Origin: Corylus avellana
Lineage: Eukaryota; Streptophyta; Magnoliopsida; Fagales; Betulaceae
DNA: 64,000 nucleotides
Assembly (NCBI RefSeq): GCF_901000735.1
Contig: NC_081542.1
Location: forward strand, 37,320,571 to 37,384,570
Reading direction: 5' to 3'
Below, piece after piece: positions 1 through 10,516 of this stretch; position 1 is the first letter of the stretch, and every line of letters begins with the position of its first letter. Made by a program: the position numbers and the translations under genes. The notes under the pieces are model-generated. The model was given only the letters and a program-made list of their open reading frames with translations, did not search any database and was not told the origin of the DNA.

Positions 1-299
1 ATTAATCATTATGTTTGTTTCTTGAAATTTTATTTGCCTATTTGAAAAAATAAATAAATAAATAAATAAACAAAAAACTTATATAGTGGATCTAATCTAA
101 CATGCAAAACTGAAATGAAAGAGAGATAAGCCTTCGCTTGTTTTTATAGAAAACTAATAATGAAATAAAAAGAGATAAAAGGAAATAGAGTAAATACAAA
201 AATTTTAGGTAGTTTGGCCTATGACTTACATCCACACAATACATAAATTATAGGCTACATTTTTCTTCACTGCAAAAAAAAAAAAGAAAAAAAAAAAAG

Positions 300-610
300 G
301 CCAAAATAGTACCACGTGGAATGTGACATTTTTAGCCCAAAAAATGTCACTATTGATGTAGTGACGTTTGCATAGCGATATTTTCAAAATGCCCTTAAAC
401 ATAGTGACTCGATTTAAAATTGGAAACATTTGAACAGTGAAAATATTGCTACAAGGCGACATTTAAGCCCAAATATAACCTTTTGGAATGTGACATTGTC
501 ACTATTCACATGTCACCTTTTAGAAGGCGACGTGTGAACAGTGCGAGTCACCCTTTTGAAAGGTGACACTTTGCACTGTTCAAATGTCGCTACTCTTTAA
601 AAACTATATA
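300..610. repeat. Dispersed repeat rich in GTGAC/GTCAC inverted words
   Basis: This block is built from short inverted words such as GTGACATTGTCAC, AGGTGACA and GGCGACGTGTGAACAGTGC. The same vocabulary (GACGTGTGAACAGT, TTACTACCCTTTAAAAA) returns at about 14324-14360, 15260-15420, 21712-21750 and 22700-22850, next to the MULE copies. It is therefore likely the subterminal part of a DNA transposon family. The family is not identified: a CACTA or MULE end is possible, but I see no complete terminal inverted repeat. Confidence 0.5.
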
Positions 611-611
611 T

Positions 612-770
612 ATAGGGGTGGCTGCCAGTTGGTAGCCACCCACTTCACAAGTTGCCTACGAGACACTCCAGAGGTGGCCGAGCCACCAGCGTCCACTGCA
701 AAAAAATAATAAATAATAAATAATAAATAAATAAAGATATGAGGAATTGAAGGGTGGTTGATCACCCCTC
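612..770. repeat. GGTGGC/GCCACC hairpin-forming core
   Basis: GC-rich for this window, with repeated GGTGGC and GCCACC words that can pair (for example GGTAGCCACCC, GGTGGCCGAGCCACC and GGGTGGTTGATCACCC). A similar block is at 59950-60240. This looks like the core of a dispersed non-autonomous element and not a gene. Confidence 0.4.
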
Positions 771-1393
771 AATTATCATCTTTTTTTTTTTTTTTGGTAA
801 TTCTTTTCTCCAAATATGCCCATGTCATTCGCACCATTTTATGTACATTTTAATGCCGACATCCAATGAATACGCCCAATGTGAATGAAATATTTTGACA
901 GGGAAAAGTGTAAATGGTAGTTTGAGGGTGTTTTGCGAATGATAGTTTATGGGCATTTCAAGTTTCAAAATAGGCATGTGTATGGCACGTTACAAATTTC
1001 ATCAATTTTTCACACCACAAGCTAACAAAATGGTCCTTTTGCAATTGATTGGTAGTTGAAGGAGATCATGTGTCACAAATGGTAGTTTGGGGCGAAAGTG
1101 TGAAAAAGTTGTAAGTTCATGAGGTAATTTTCCCAAAAAGAAACTTTTAAGGTTTCCTTGTTTCCGTTGCCAATGAAACAAGTACCCATTTAGTAAAAAA
1201 AAAATTAAAAGCTCTTTTAAAGGTTTAAAGGCGTAAAATGCACTTTTGACAAAAGTTTAAAAGTGAAGTTTTTGCCAAAAAGTACTTTTTGAACTTAAAA
1301 GCTCTATTTCTCAAACGTAATCCCAAACAGACTCTTAGAATGATATATTAAAAATCAATTTAACTTTGAAAAAAAATGGGTTCACGTCATATG

Positions 1394-1397
<4 letters not shown>

Positions 1398-1477
<80 letters not shown>

Positions 1478-1478
1478 A
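1398..1478. repeat. (AT)n(GT)n microsatellite
   Basis: A run of about 28 AT units passes directly into about 12 GT units. Confidence 0.95.
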
Positions 1479-2119
1479 TTTTGTTTAAATTTCAAATGCA
1501 ATATGCGGTTTTATTAAGAACATATAAATTTAATAGGAAAAGTATTTAATCCATTCAACATTATCTTCATCAAAGTATGTTTATTAATGTGTTTTGGGGT
1601 ATTGTGTTTGTTTTGGTTTAAAAAAATGTTTTGATGTGTCATAAAAAATAAAATAGCTTGCCTTTTGAATTGTTTGTAGGGACCATTTAGATTTGCGATT
1701 TAAAAAAGCTCGATTAAAAATAACAACTTTAAAATGTGCAATTTAAAAATGTGATTTTTAAAAAATCAGTTAAGCGTTTGACAAAATCGCAGTTTAGTGT
1801 TTAAAATTGTGCGTTTTAAGAAAAGTACCTAATTACCTGCGATTTGAAAACGAGAAATTTTCTACATTTTTAAATCATAATTTTTTTAAAAACGCAATCT
1901 CAAAAAATTCATTTTCTGCAATTTAGTTTAAAAGCGCATTTTTTGTCTATGAAATCCCAATGTCAAATACATCCTTAATGTCTTTAACTTGAGACAAAAA
2001 AAAAATTAATTAAAAAAATTAAAAAAATTAATTAACAAACATGGCCTAATTACCTGGCCTTGGGATTGGTCCACTTCCACAAAGACTAAATGGAGCATCT
2101 CATTGAATTTGAACATGTA

Positions 2120-3122
2120 CTCCGTTTATTTCAATGTAAAATATTTTCAGGGAAGTAATTTTACAGGAAAATAATTTACAATGAAAACATTTTCCGGCAT
2201 TTGTTGTGCGCACGGAAAATCGAAAATATCTTTTATATTCACAACATCAAAATACTAATATACAATTATTAAAAAAATAAAATATAAAAATACCCGCTCA
2301 GGAGTTGATCAGGACCCGCCCAAAACTTGACTAGGAGTTGCCCGAGAGCTGCACGGGACTTGACCGGGACCCGACCAGATGGGTCCCAACGAGGTCCCGG
2401 TCAAGTCCCGGGAGGATCCTTGTCAAGTCCCGAGCGGGTCCCGGTTAGGTCTCGACAAGGTCTCGGGCGAGTCCCTGTCAAGTCCCGGGCGGGTCCAGTC
2501 AAGTCCTGACGAGGTCTCGGACAAGTCCCAGTCAAGTCCCGGGCGGGTCCTGGTCAGGTCCCGGATGGGTCTCGCTCAAGTCCTAGGTAGGTGCCATGCA
2601 GGTCCCAGGCGGGTCCCGATCAGGTCCAGGTGGAGTCTCGGGCAAGTCCCAAGCGGGTCCCAATCAAGTCCCAGGTGGGTCCCGGTCAGGTCTCGACGAG
2701 GTCCTGGGTGAGTCTCGGGTAGGTCCTGAGCGGGTCTCGGTTAGGTCTCGACGAGGTCCCGGTCAAGTCCCAAGAAGGTCCCGAGTAGGTCCAGGTCAAG
2801 TCCCAGGCGGGTCCCGGTCAAGTCCCAGGTGAGTCCCGATCATGGCCCAAGCGGGTGCCGTGCAGGTCTCGGGCTGGTCCCGGTCAAGTCCCAAGTGGGT
2901 CCTGAGCGGGTCTTGGTATGGTCCACCAATTTTAAAATGAGATGCTCAAAGTCGGAAAATGATTTACGGTTTTGAAAACCGTAAACAATTTTCCTAAAAT
3001 TAAAGAAGAATTTTCGGTTAAAGGGAAAATATTTTTCATTGATTATTATTTTACGTCGCGCCAAACATCCATAAATACGTAAAACATTTTCCGTAAATCA
3101 TTTTACAACGAAACAAACGGAG
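2120..3122. mobile_element. Inverted-repeat element with minisatellite core
   Basis: The left end begins CTCCGTTTATTTCAATGTAAAAT. The right end, read as reverse complement, begins CTCCGTTTGTTTCGTTGTAAAAT, so the outer ~25 bp are imperfect terminal inverted repeats. Further inward both arms keep the same vocabulary (TAAAAT, TTTTCC, GGAAAAT), giving arms of more than 100 bp. The centre is a GC-rich tandem array (separate entry). No transposase is present, so it is non-autonomous. TA lies just outside the left end and two bases outside the right end, but the target duplication and superfamily are unproven. Confidence 0.6.
2298..2920. repeat. Degenerate GC-rich minisatellite (GGTCCCGGTCAAGTCCCGGG-like)
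   Basis: Units of roughly 10 and 20-21 bp such as GGTCCCGGTC and AAGTCCCGGG repeat with many substitutions for about 600 bp. The first ~80 bp (to about 2376) carry the units in the opposite orientation (ACGGGACTTGACCGGGACCC), so the array contains an inversion point. Stop codons are rare in it, which produces several overlapping open frames with Gly/Ser/Arg/Pro-rich translations. I regard those as artefacts of composition. Confidence 0.85.
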
Positions 3123-3922
3123 CCTAAGTAGTTAAGGCATATTTGGCAATGGATACCCCTAGATCCATTAAGATCATGTATTATCCATTACATTGTTTGT
3201 TTTTCTTACTTTTTATTTCATTTCTTGGGAGACGTAGGGGGTTTTTCATCTTGTTTTACTGGCCAAATATACTAGTGTATTAATTTGTTTTTTCTTTCCT
3301 AAAATGTTGATATAGTTAGCAGATCGATGAAGCCTCGAACTCTGAGATAGAAAAAAATAAATAAAAAATCATATTCCAATTATCTAGAACATGAACCAAA
3401 GAAAAGTCAAGCAGGTGATTGTATATGATTATTCATAAATAGGACGGCTATAAAACTCTACTGAACAGAAAAATATACACATTAATTAATTTCAACTCTA
3501 CTGACAATATGGCACCAAACCCTTTTGTCAGCCATTGATATATAGAATGGTCGTTGTGATTATCCAGTTGAATTTTCTTTTTCAATTATTCCTATTTTTT
3601 TAGATGAACAACTTGCTTAGAGAAGAAGTAATGAGAGATTAATTTACAAGAGTAATACACAGAAAATATATATATTTTTTCGGCTTGATTGACAACCTTT
3701 CCGTTGAAATCATCAAAACTCTTCAGAATAACATAATGATTTCCAACTTTCTTTATCAATATTTTTGGCGATCATGTCATCTTCCATTTTTTAACTTTTC
3801 CGAAGAATGGAGCTCAGTTTTGACGATTTCCTGTCAACTTGAACAGTATGTAAGGAAACAGCCAACCCATTTAAACTATAAGTAACTGCTGCGTACATTT
3901 CCTCATTTCAATCCTACGCAAA
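3123..3922. other. Intergenic, upstream of the DUF26 locus
   Basis: AT-rich with no open frame of interest. It would contain the promoter of the DUF26 gene. An AT-rich TATATATATTTTTT stretch at about 3668-3681 is the only TATA-like candidate and lies about 240 bp before the ATG. Confidence 0.4.
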
Positions 3923-4659
3923 ATGTCTTCCATCTCTATCTATCTCCTAACATTTGCTGTCCTTCTCCAAACCATTTTCGGAGCCAGCTCATATCTCAAC
4001 CATCTGTTCAAGCTCTGACAACTACACCATCAATGACCCTTATGACCATCAATGACCCTTATGAATCAAGCCTAAGAAAGCTCTTGGGCAATCTTTACTA
4101 CCAAACCCCTCCTCAGGGCTTTGGTCTTGGCTCAGTGGGTCAGGATCCCTACAAAGCTTATGGTATTGCTCTTTGTCGTGGTGACGTTGAAGCCACAGGC
4201 TGCAGGACTTGTGTCAATGAGGCCAGCAGCGAAATTCACAAACGCTGCCCATATAATAAAGGTGCGATTATATGGTACGATAATTGTCTTGTGAAGTACG
4301 TCAACACTGATTTCCTTGGCAAAATTGACGATCAAAACAAGTTTTATATGTACAACTTGCGAAATGTTAGCGAGCCTACAACATTCAACCAAAAAACAAG
4401 GGAGTTGTTGAGCCTACTGGCTAAAGATGCATCTGAGACTCCAAAACTGTATGCAGCTGGAGAGCTAGAGCTCGAAAAATCAAAGAAGCTCTATGGCTTG
4501 GCCCAATGCACTAGGGACCTTTCTGGAAGTGATTGTTTTAAGTGTCATGATGGAATAATTGGTGAACTTCCTCGTTGCTGTGATGGGAGAGAAGGTGGAA
4601 GAGTTGTTGGAGGGAGTTGCAACATAAGATATGAGATTTATCCTTTTGTCACTGCTTAG
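3923..4659 (+). pseudogene. Cysteine-rich repeat secretory protein (two DUF26/Gnk2 domains), frameshifted
   Basis: Plant DUF26 proteins are secreted via the endoplasmic reticulum. Ginkbilobin-type members bind mannose and inhibit fungi. The ATG at 3923 opens a hydrophobic signal peptide (start MSSISIYLLTFAVLLQTIFG). That frame stops at 4016-4018. The conserved start of the mature protein (CSSSDNYTIND) lies in another frame from 4005, and the rest lies in a third frame from 4045 to the TAG at 4657. Counting from the ATG at 4033, domain 1 has C48-x8-C57-x2-C60 and domain 2 has C159-x8-C168-x2-C171, the family signature. Two frame changes are needed: a net +1 between about 3985 and 4004, and an exact 19-bp tandem duplication at 4026-4063. 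Both domains are otherwise open, so the damage looks recent. It could also be sequencing error or a null allele. The family assignment is firm. Confidence 0.9.
4026..4063 (+). repeat. 19-bp exact tandem duplication
   Basis: ACCATCAATGACCCTTATG occurs twice in direct succession (4026-4044 and 4045-4063). Nineteen is not a multiple of three, so the duplication shifts the DUF26 reading frame. Removing one copy in thought places the frame at 4005 in register with the frame after 4063. Confidence 0.97.
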
Positions 4660-4924
4660 TTCATCTATATATTATAAACAAAAATAAAGTCTTTGTAAGA
4701 ACACGTTTATGATTCTCCGTTTTGGAGGCTTGTACGTACGTAGTATCACCTGCTTTGTATATGTTGCATGTTTTGATCATCAACATATGTTGTGGAATAA
4801 ATATTCATTTTGTTTCGTAATAGGATTCACTGTCCACATGTGGGAATACATTCATTAGTTTAACCCATTATTGAGAGATTGTGTTTAGGCCTTTATTCTA
4901 CTCACAAAATAAAAATAAAAAGAG
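4660..4924. other. 3' flank of the DUF26 locus
   Basis: Probable 3' untranslated region. Polyadenylation-like AATAAA words occur at about 4684 and 4796. Nothing else is recognised. Confidence 0.4.
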
Positions 4925-4929
4925 GAAAA

Positions 4930-5395
4930 TGTTGAGAAATGATCCCATATTACCACAAGACAAAATGAATGGGGACCACACTACTTACCCTATGATAATG
5001 ACCAGAAAACAAAAAAAAAAGAAAAAAAAAAATACTGGCCTGCACGTGAGGGAAGGTGTTGATGAATAATCTCACATTGCTTGTGAACAATACCTTGTAC
5101 GTGTTTATAAGGGGTGGGCAGCCCTCTCCTATTGAACCGGTTTTATAAAATGAGTTAAGCTCACGAATTTCTTCATGGTATCAAAGCCTACCACAGGACA
5201 AATGAGACCCACACTACTTACCCCGTGATAAGGACCAGGAAAAATACCGGTTTGCATGTGAGGGAGGGTGTTGAGGAATGATCTCATATTGCCTGTGGAT
5301 AAGATCTTGGGCATGTTTATAAGAAATGGGCAACCTTCTTTTATTGAACCGGTTTTATGAGATAAGTTAGGCCCATAAATTTCTGAATTTCTTCT
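4930..5395 (+). mobile_element. Tandem TRIM (miniature LTR retrotransposon)
   Basis: Two complete short LTRs, 5057-5175 and 5269-5395, both begin TGTTGA and share the whole sequence through ATTGAACCGGTTTTAT. Right after the first is a primer-binding site, TGGTATCAAAGCC (5176-5188, initiator tRNA-Met type). A purine tract (GTGAGGGAGGG) precedes the second. A further internal segment with the same CACACTACTTACCC core (about 4957-5056) precedes the first LTR and is itself preceded by a truncated LTR start at 4930. The pattern is LTR(partial)-internal-LTR-internal-LTR, as in tandem TRIMs. The whole is flanked by the 5-bp duplication GAAAA (4925-4929 and 5396-5400). It has no coding capacity, as is normal for TRIMs. 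Confidence 0.85.
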
Positions 5396-5400
5396 GAAAA

Positions 5401-5671
5401 TACACTTACTCCAATTAATTGACACCTCAGTCGCACTTACCCTCATATTACCATTTGTCATACTTTACCATGTTAAACTATCACCGGTTGAAAATGGCTC
5501 CTCCACCAGTTGTTAACCTCAAAATGGACAAAAAATAGTGCACCCCTCATCAGGGACGGAACTAGAACTTATGGTGTGGGGAGACGGATTTTTTTTTTTT
5601 TTTAGTTGGAGAGATGGACAGACTTATATAAAAACAAAAACACATAGATACATATAATCTCTTTATATGCG
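5401..5671. other. Short intergenic segment
   Basis: No gene or clear repeat. It separates the TRIM from the Athila-like element. The 5-mer ATATG at 5665-5669 may be target-site flank of that element. Confidence 0.4.
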
Positions 5672-5680
5672 TGTTTGTGC

Positions 5681-5780
5681 NNNNNNNNNNNNNNNNNNNN
5701 NNNNNNNNNNNNNNNNNNNNNNNNNNNNNNNNNNNNNNNNNNNNNNNNNNNNNNNNNNNNNNNNNNNNNNNNNNNNNNNN
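5681..5780. other. Assembly gap (100 N)
   Basis: Exactly 100 undetermined bases, inside the terminal part of an LTR. This is a typical place for a short-read or scaffold break. The real length is unknown. Confidence 0.99.
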
Positions 5781-6344
5781 AACCTATTGAAAGATTCAAA
5801 GAATCCATCCGTTGTACAAATCACAAAACATATCCAACTTAATTTGAAAGCATCCAATGTATCCGTTTAATTAATGAAAGACAACAATGGATATCCAATT
5901 TAAATCAAAAGATGCAATGTATCCGTCAGATGAAACACAATGAATATCCAACGGTTTCACAATTTATAAACAACAATCAATCACAATTTTCTCACATAAT
6001 TGAATTGAAATGAACATATTACATTAAAAGTCGTAATTGTACGAACAAAACATAAAGATGTGCAAACAAATCAATGGTAAGGATTCATCTTCGACCTTAG
6101 TTGAAGATTTAGCTTCTCATGATAACAAAATCATAAAGAAACTAAATGATTTCATTAAAATTAAAGAACTTACAAAAGAATTCGAGCTCAAAGTGACAAA
6201 ATGCCCAGAAAACACGAAAACGACAAAGCACAACGCCCCTGGCATGCCTCCATCCGTTTACAATGAAAAAAAAATGATATTTATAATGTTACTTTAGGGT
6301 TTTAGCACTGCCAAGACAGACGAGTGCGCTTTAGCCACACTAGG

Positions 6345-8685
6345 TGTAACATCCCCAGCCCGTTAAGGCTGAGTTTGCCACTTTTCTTCTTTTACAACAA
6401 AAGTTCTTGCAAAGATCTATAATGTCTATCAGAGTACTTGATTTTAAAGGATACGATAAATGTATAAAACATTATTCAAGAGATTTTATTACAAGCGAAA
6501 TTAGAAAACATTAAATTTTAGTTGCGGAATATCATATTATTACAATCACTGATATGAAAAGACTTTGAAAATTAATACTTATTCCCATCCCCATTCCGGC
6601 CTCCTATTCCAGCGTCCTTTCTACCTGAAAACAAGAAATAAAACTGAATGAACCCAAAATGGGCCCAGCAAGTAAAATCCACAACCATAAATAGTTTTAC
6701 TCATTGTTCTCAGTTTTTGAAAATTGTTTTCACAAATAAATATACATCCAGCCATAATAATACATGTATGTACGGTTGCATCTTCCGTAACATATACATA
6801 CTATTACATCTAGTAATAGATCATCGTCATAAATCATCGTTATAAATCATCATAGTATATCATCATTGTAAATCATATTATCATTTTCTCATATTAGGGC
6901 CCATGTACACTGTTACCCCTGTGTATGAGGGTTGCGGGTCCTTGTGACCATGGCACTGAACTGTGGCCTCAGTCATGCCCGACCGTCAATTAACTCTTTT
7001 CTTGGTGCACTCAACGGTCATGTTGATGGAATACCACCTTCTGGCATAGCCTCCTTCAGTGGTTTCGCCTCCATCCGAGTATCGGTACCGAACTCCTCTC
7101 ATCTTTACTTATCTTGGGGCCAAAAATATTCTCCTCCATACATGTGCCCTCATTTCATAACATTTAACTCATTTCTTGTACTTTTCTTTGTACTTCTTTT
7201 GATGTATCTTAGGGCAACATGTAGGAGGGTTTATCATTATTCTTCTTTCTTATAATCATCATCATTTCTCAACTTTCTTTTCTTATAATGGAAACTTTTC
7301 CAAATATAAACTTGTTGTGCTTAGAAATCATTTAAAGAAATAGAAACTTTCTAAATAATTCTTTTAGAAATCTTTCATGCATGCAACATATCTCCATGAC
7401 AGGTAAATAAAATAATCATTTACAGTTTGATACAAGAATGAATAAATATCATGACATGAAGTACTTTTAGAAGGAGTAGTGAATTTACTTACCTCTAGAC
7501 TGAAGCTATGAGCAGTCTTTAAACTGCTAATTAATCATCTTGAAAAAAAACATCTTGTTGTTCCACTCTGTTTATTCACAACTAAATTAATAACAATTCA
7601 CGAAAATCAATTAACTCCAGTCTACTCCTTTAGAGAAGTTAACCCATTAAAATAGAGAATCAACTCCCAATACTAATTCAAAATTCTCAAGAGTGAAACC
7701 ACCCAATATCATCATGATTAAATCAAAAAGGTTCTCATCTAAGGCCTATTACTCAACTTAAAATCAAATACCCATAGCTAAAGGAAGAAGAATTTTACCT
7801 TTGAAGAACCTATCTTTGTTATTCTGCGAATTTCTCTTTTGGTCATCCTTTAAATCTCTGTTTCTCCCCCTCAGCATCTCACCCGCTTTGTTTTTCTCAT
7901 GCTACTCTGTCCATCTCTCACTCTATTGCAACATTCTTTCTCCCTCTGTCTTCTCCTTTTTACATCCGTAAAACTCCCTCTCTCTATCTTCTTGTTTCTT
8001 CTTCTCCGTTAAGTAATAAGAAATGAGAGTAGGTGAAGTCAAGAAAATGAAAAGGAAAGTCCAAACCGTGTGGTAAGAGAAGGAAGGAAGAAGAATGTTA
8101 GGAGCAATGAGTGGTAATAAGTGGCATTGGGGAAAGTGGGGGAGGAGAGGGGTTAGTGTGCTGGTAGTAAAATAAGAAAGGAAGAAAGAAGGAAGAAAAG
8201 AAAGTGGGTAGGGCCTCATGAAAAGAGAGAGAAAGTATAGTACAAAGCATTAGTCAATAATTCAAAGTAGGAGAATAAGTGGGTGTGGGGCTGCTGTGAA
8301 GAAAAATGGGGAAATGAGAAGAAAAAAAATAAGAATTAGGTGGGTTGGTCGGCAAAGATGTGGGGAAAAATAGTAAAAAAAATAATAATAAAAGAAAAGA
8401 GAAAGATAAGGTGATTATGAGCAAGTATTGTAGGTTAACTCGCATTTTAAAAATAATTTGTCTATTGTTCTCATTTAATCAATCACCAACTATTAAAATC
8501 ATACTCCAAATTCTATAAATCGATCATCAATTATCATTTCTCTTAAATCACCCAATAAAATAATCAGATATAATCTCGAATCAATATCATATAATCTAAT
8601 AAATTCCTCAAGAATAAATGCCATTACCTAATCATCATCAAATAAATATATCTAAAATAAGACTTTTAAAATCTGGGGCACTACC
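6345..8685. mobile_element. Insertion inside the 3' LTR (possible solo LTR of another retrotransposon)
   Basis: This 2.3-kb block separates two halves of the Athila-like LTR. It begins TGTAACATCCCCAG and ends CTGGGGCACTACC, whose reverse complement shares CCCCAG, so the ends are short imperfect inverted repeats as in an LTR, with the final CA changed. It is flanked by CTAGG (6340-6344 and 8686-8690), a 5-bp target duplication. Inside are no long coding frames, only a pyrimidine-rich stretch near 7850-8200 and a TCATCGT-type degenerate repeat near 6810-6880. The text around 6895-6975 resembles long Gypsy LTRs, from memory and unverified. Confidence 0.6.
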
Positions 8686-9159
8686 CTAGGTGCGCTCGAT
8701 CACACTCGAGCATGCACTTTTTCCATTTTCGATGCAGACATGTGCGCACCGATGGCTAGATGATGGGCACGGGTGCGCTCGAGCACACTACCATTTGGAA
8801 TTAGCCAACTCTTGTGAAACATGACTTTGTATATCTTTGAGTTAGCTTTCCAATGACACTAAGATTGCTTCAATACGAGCTCTACAACTCTAGATATGGT
8901 CTTTTTAGTGGGACTCGCTGGATGTGATTCATCGCTCAATCCAAATTTGCTGCCAATGCTCCCTGAAGTATCTTAAGCCCTATAATTAATGGAATGAGTT
9001 GCATTTTTCCCTTTAAAGGCACAATTTTCCCTTAGCAAACATAAATTAACCCAAAATACTAAAAACAAAGAACTAACACAAAGATTAGAAAATAATAAAG
9101 CTAAAAGATTAGCAAACATAAATTAAGGGGCCCAACTATGCAATATTTGCCGCTCAACA

Positions 9160-9174
9160 AATACCCCCAAACTT
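9160..9174 (-). other. Polypurine tract
   Basis: On the - strand AAGTTTGGGGGTATT lies immediately before the TG that opens the 3' LTR, the position where plus-strand DNA synthesis is primed. Two more AAGTTTGGGGG copies occur at 10274-10286 and 10364-10375, both on the - strand. Confidence 0.75.
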
Positions 9175-9625
9175 ACATTTAGCTAGTCCCTTAGCAAAAC
9201 AAAATCAAAGCAAGAAACATAAGTCTGCTGTCGTGGGAGAGACAATTGCATTTAGCATATGCAACAAGCCTTTTAAACCCCTAGGCATCCCTCGTGGACG
9301 AGTGAAGTCTCGTGAAGGTTTAACAGGAATGATACCTACAAATATTTTTTAAGCACTATTTTACTGACAAACATGAACTTCCACACAAACACATGGTTCT
9401 CACTCATGAGCATAATAACAAAATGAACACCACAATCACATCATCAGGACATCCAAAAATCATTCAACTCATAGATGGAAATTTAGGACAACACATGCTC
9501 CAATAAGTGCAACGTGAGATTAACATAGACTCATGAGGCTTCAATCTACTCAACGTTTTTGTTTACCTTAAAATTCATATGAATTCTATCAGATAAGAAC
9601 AACCAAGGCTTGAGTCAAGATATGC

Positions 9626-9667
<42 letters not shown>

Positions 9668-10516
9668 GCTATTCAATGCTCAGCTCCCTTAAGCTTTCTA
9701 ATTCACCTATGTAGCGAGTGTTGGACCAATGGCTCCCAAACTAGATGGTTTTAGGGCACTAAATGTAGAAACATCCCTAAAGGCTTAATTACTCAAGTCA
9801 AAAAGGCTACGAAGCCAAATTAGCCATACAACCAACCAAGTTGAGTTTCTCATCTTTTACGTGAACACTCAATGCTTAATGAGGCAACAAGTCCGGTTAA
9901 TCAATAAGAAACTCGAACTGATTTTTTTTTTAATTTTAATTTTAATTTTCCAGCCAAGGTTTCATCAACGATGCATCCTATAAATCTCAAAATACACACT
10001 ATTCAATTCAAATCTCATACCTCACAGATTCTATGCTAATGTGCTTGTGATGATCAAGTCAAACATGTGAAGTCTCTCTAATCCAAAAATGAGTCAAAAA
10101 ACTTAGATTCCTAAAGATGATGATGGGTTCAAGATGTTAAACAAGTAATGCAATTCAAACCAAGGTAACAGTGTCACTCATGTTCAATCAACAACATAGC
10201 AATTTTTTTTTTTAACAGATAAAAACAAACAAATAACACAAACAAACAAACAAACAAACAGTGTGTTTGTCCAGACCCCCAAACTTAAATGACACATTAT
10301 CCCAATGTGGCAAAAGATACAATACCGTTGGATGAGGAACCAGAGTGTGCAAAGGCTAGTGCATCCCCCAAACTTGAACACCAAAATACCTGTCAACATA
10401 ACTAACAGCAATATTTTCTAAGAGAAACACGCATCACAAGATTAATTGCTGTTAGAAATAAAAAGAAAATGACATAAAATAAAATCAAAAGAAGAAATAA
10501 AGAAAATGTGCAGAAA
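9175..10516 (-). other. Internal non-coding region of the Athila-like element
   Basis: No open frame with protein-like content. It contains a (TG)n microsatellite at 9630-9665, an (AAAC)n run near 10238-10260, and two extra polypurine-like motifs on the - strand. Confidence 0.6.

Larger units (their letters stand above)
1..2119. other. Intergenic AT-rich sequence with repeat fragments
   Basis: I see no host gene here. The stretch holds two repeat-like blocks and a microsatellite that are listed separately. The segments around 1180-1325 and 1690-1980 are AT-rich, rich in self-complementary words, and look like decayed MITE-type DNA, but I could not fix their ends. Confidence 0.5.
5672..9159 (-). 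repeat. 3' LTR of the Athila-like element (interrupted)
   Basis: Sequence 5783-6344 matches 13066-13610 of the other LTR, and 8686-9159 matches 13605-14100. Between them sits a foreign insertion (6345-8685). The terminal ~100 bp fall in the N gap at 5681-5780; only TGTTTGTGC (5672-5680) of the end may be visible. On the - strand the LTR begins TGTTGAGCGGCAAATATTG at 9159. A TATA box (TATAAATA on the - strand) is at 6278-6285. Confidence 0.8.

Noticed and set aside
2327..2832. Overlapping open frames with Gly/Ser/Arg/Val-rich translations
   Set aside because: They arise because a GC-rich minisatellite lacks stops in several frames; the same segment is open in more than one frame and the text is simple repeats.
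4132..4392. 86-codon frame antisense to the DUF26 gene
   Set aside because: Shadow of the real coding frame on the + strand.
5602..5870. Open frames running through the first N gap
   Set aside because: They span undetermined bases; the flanks are LTR sequence.
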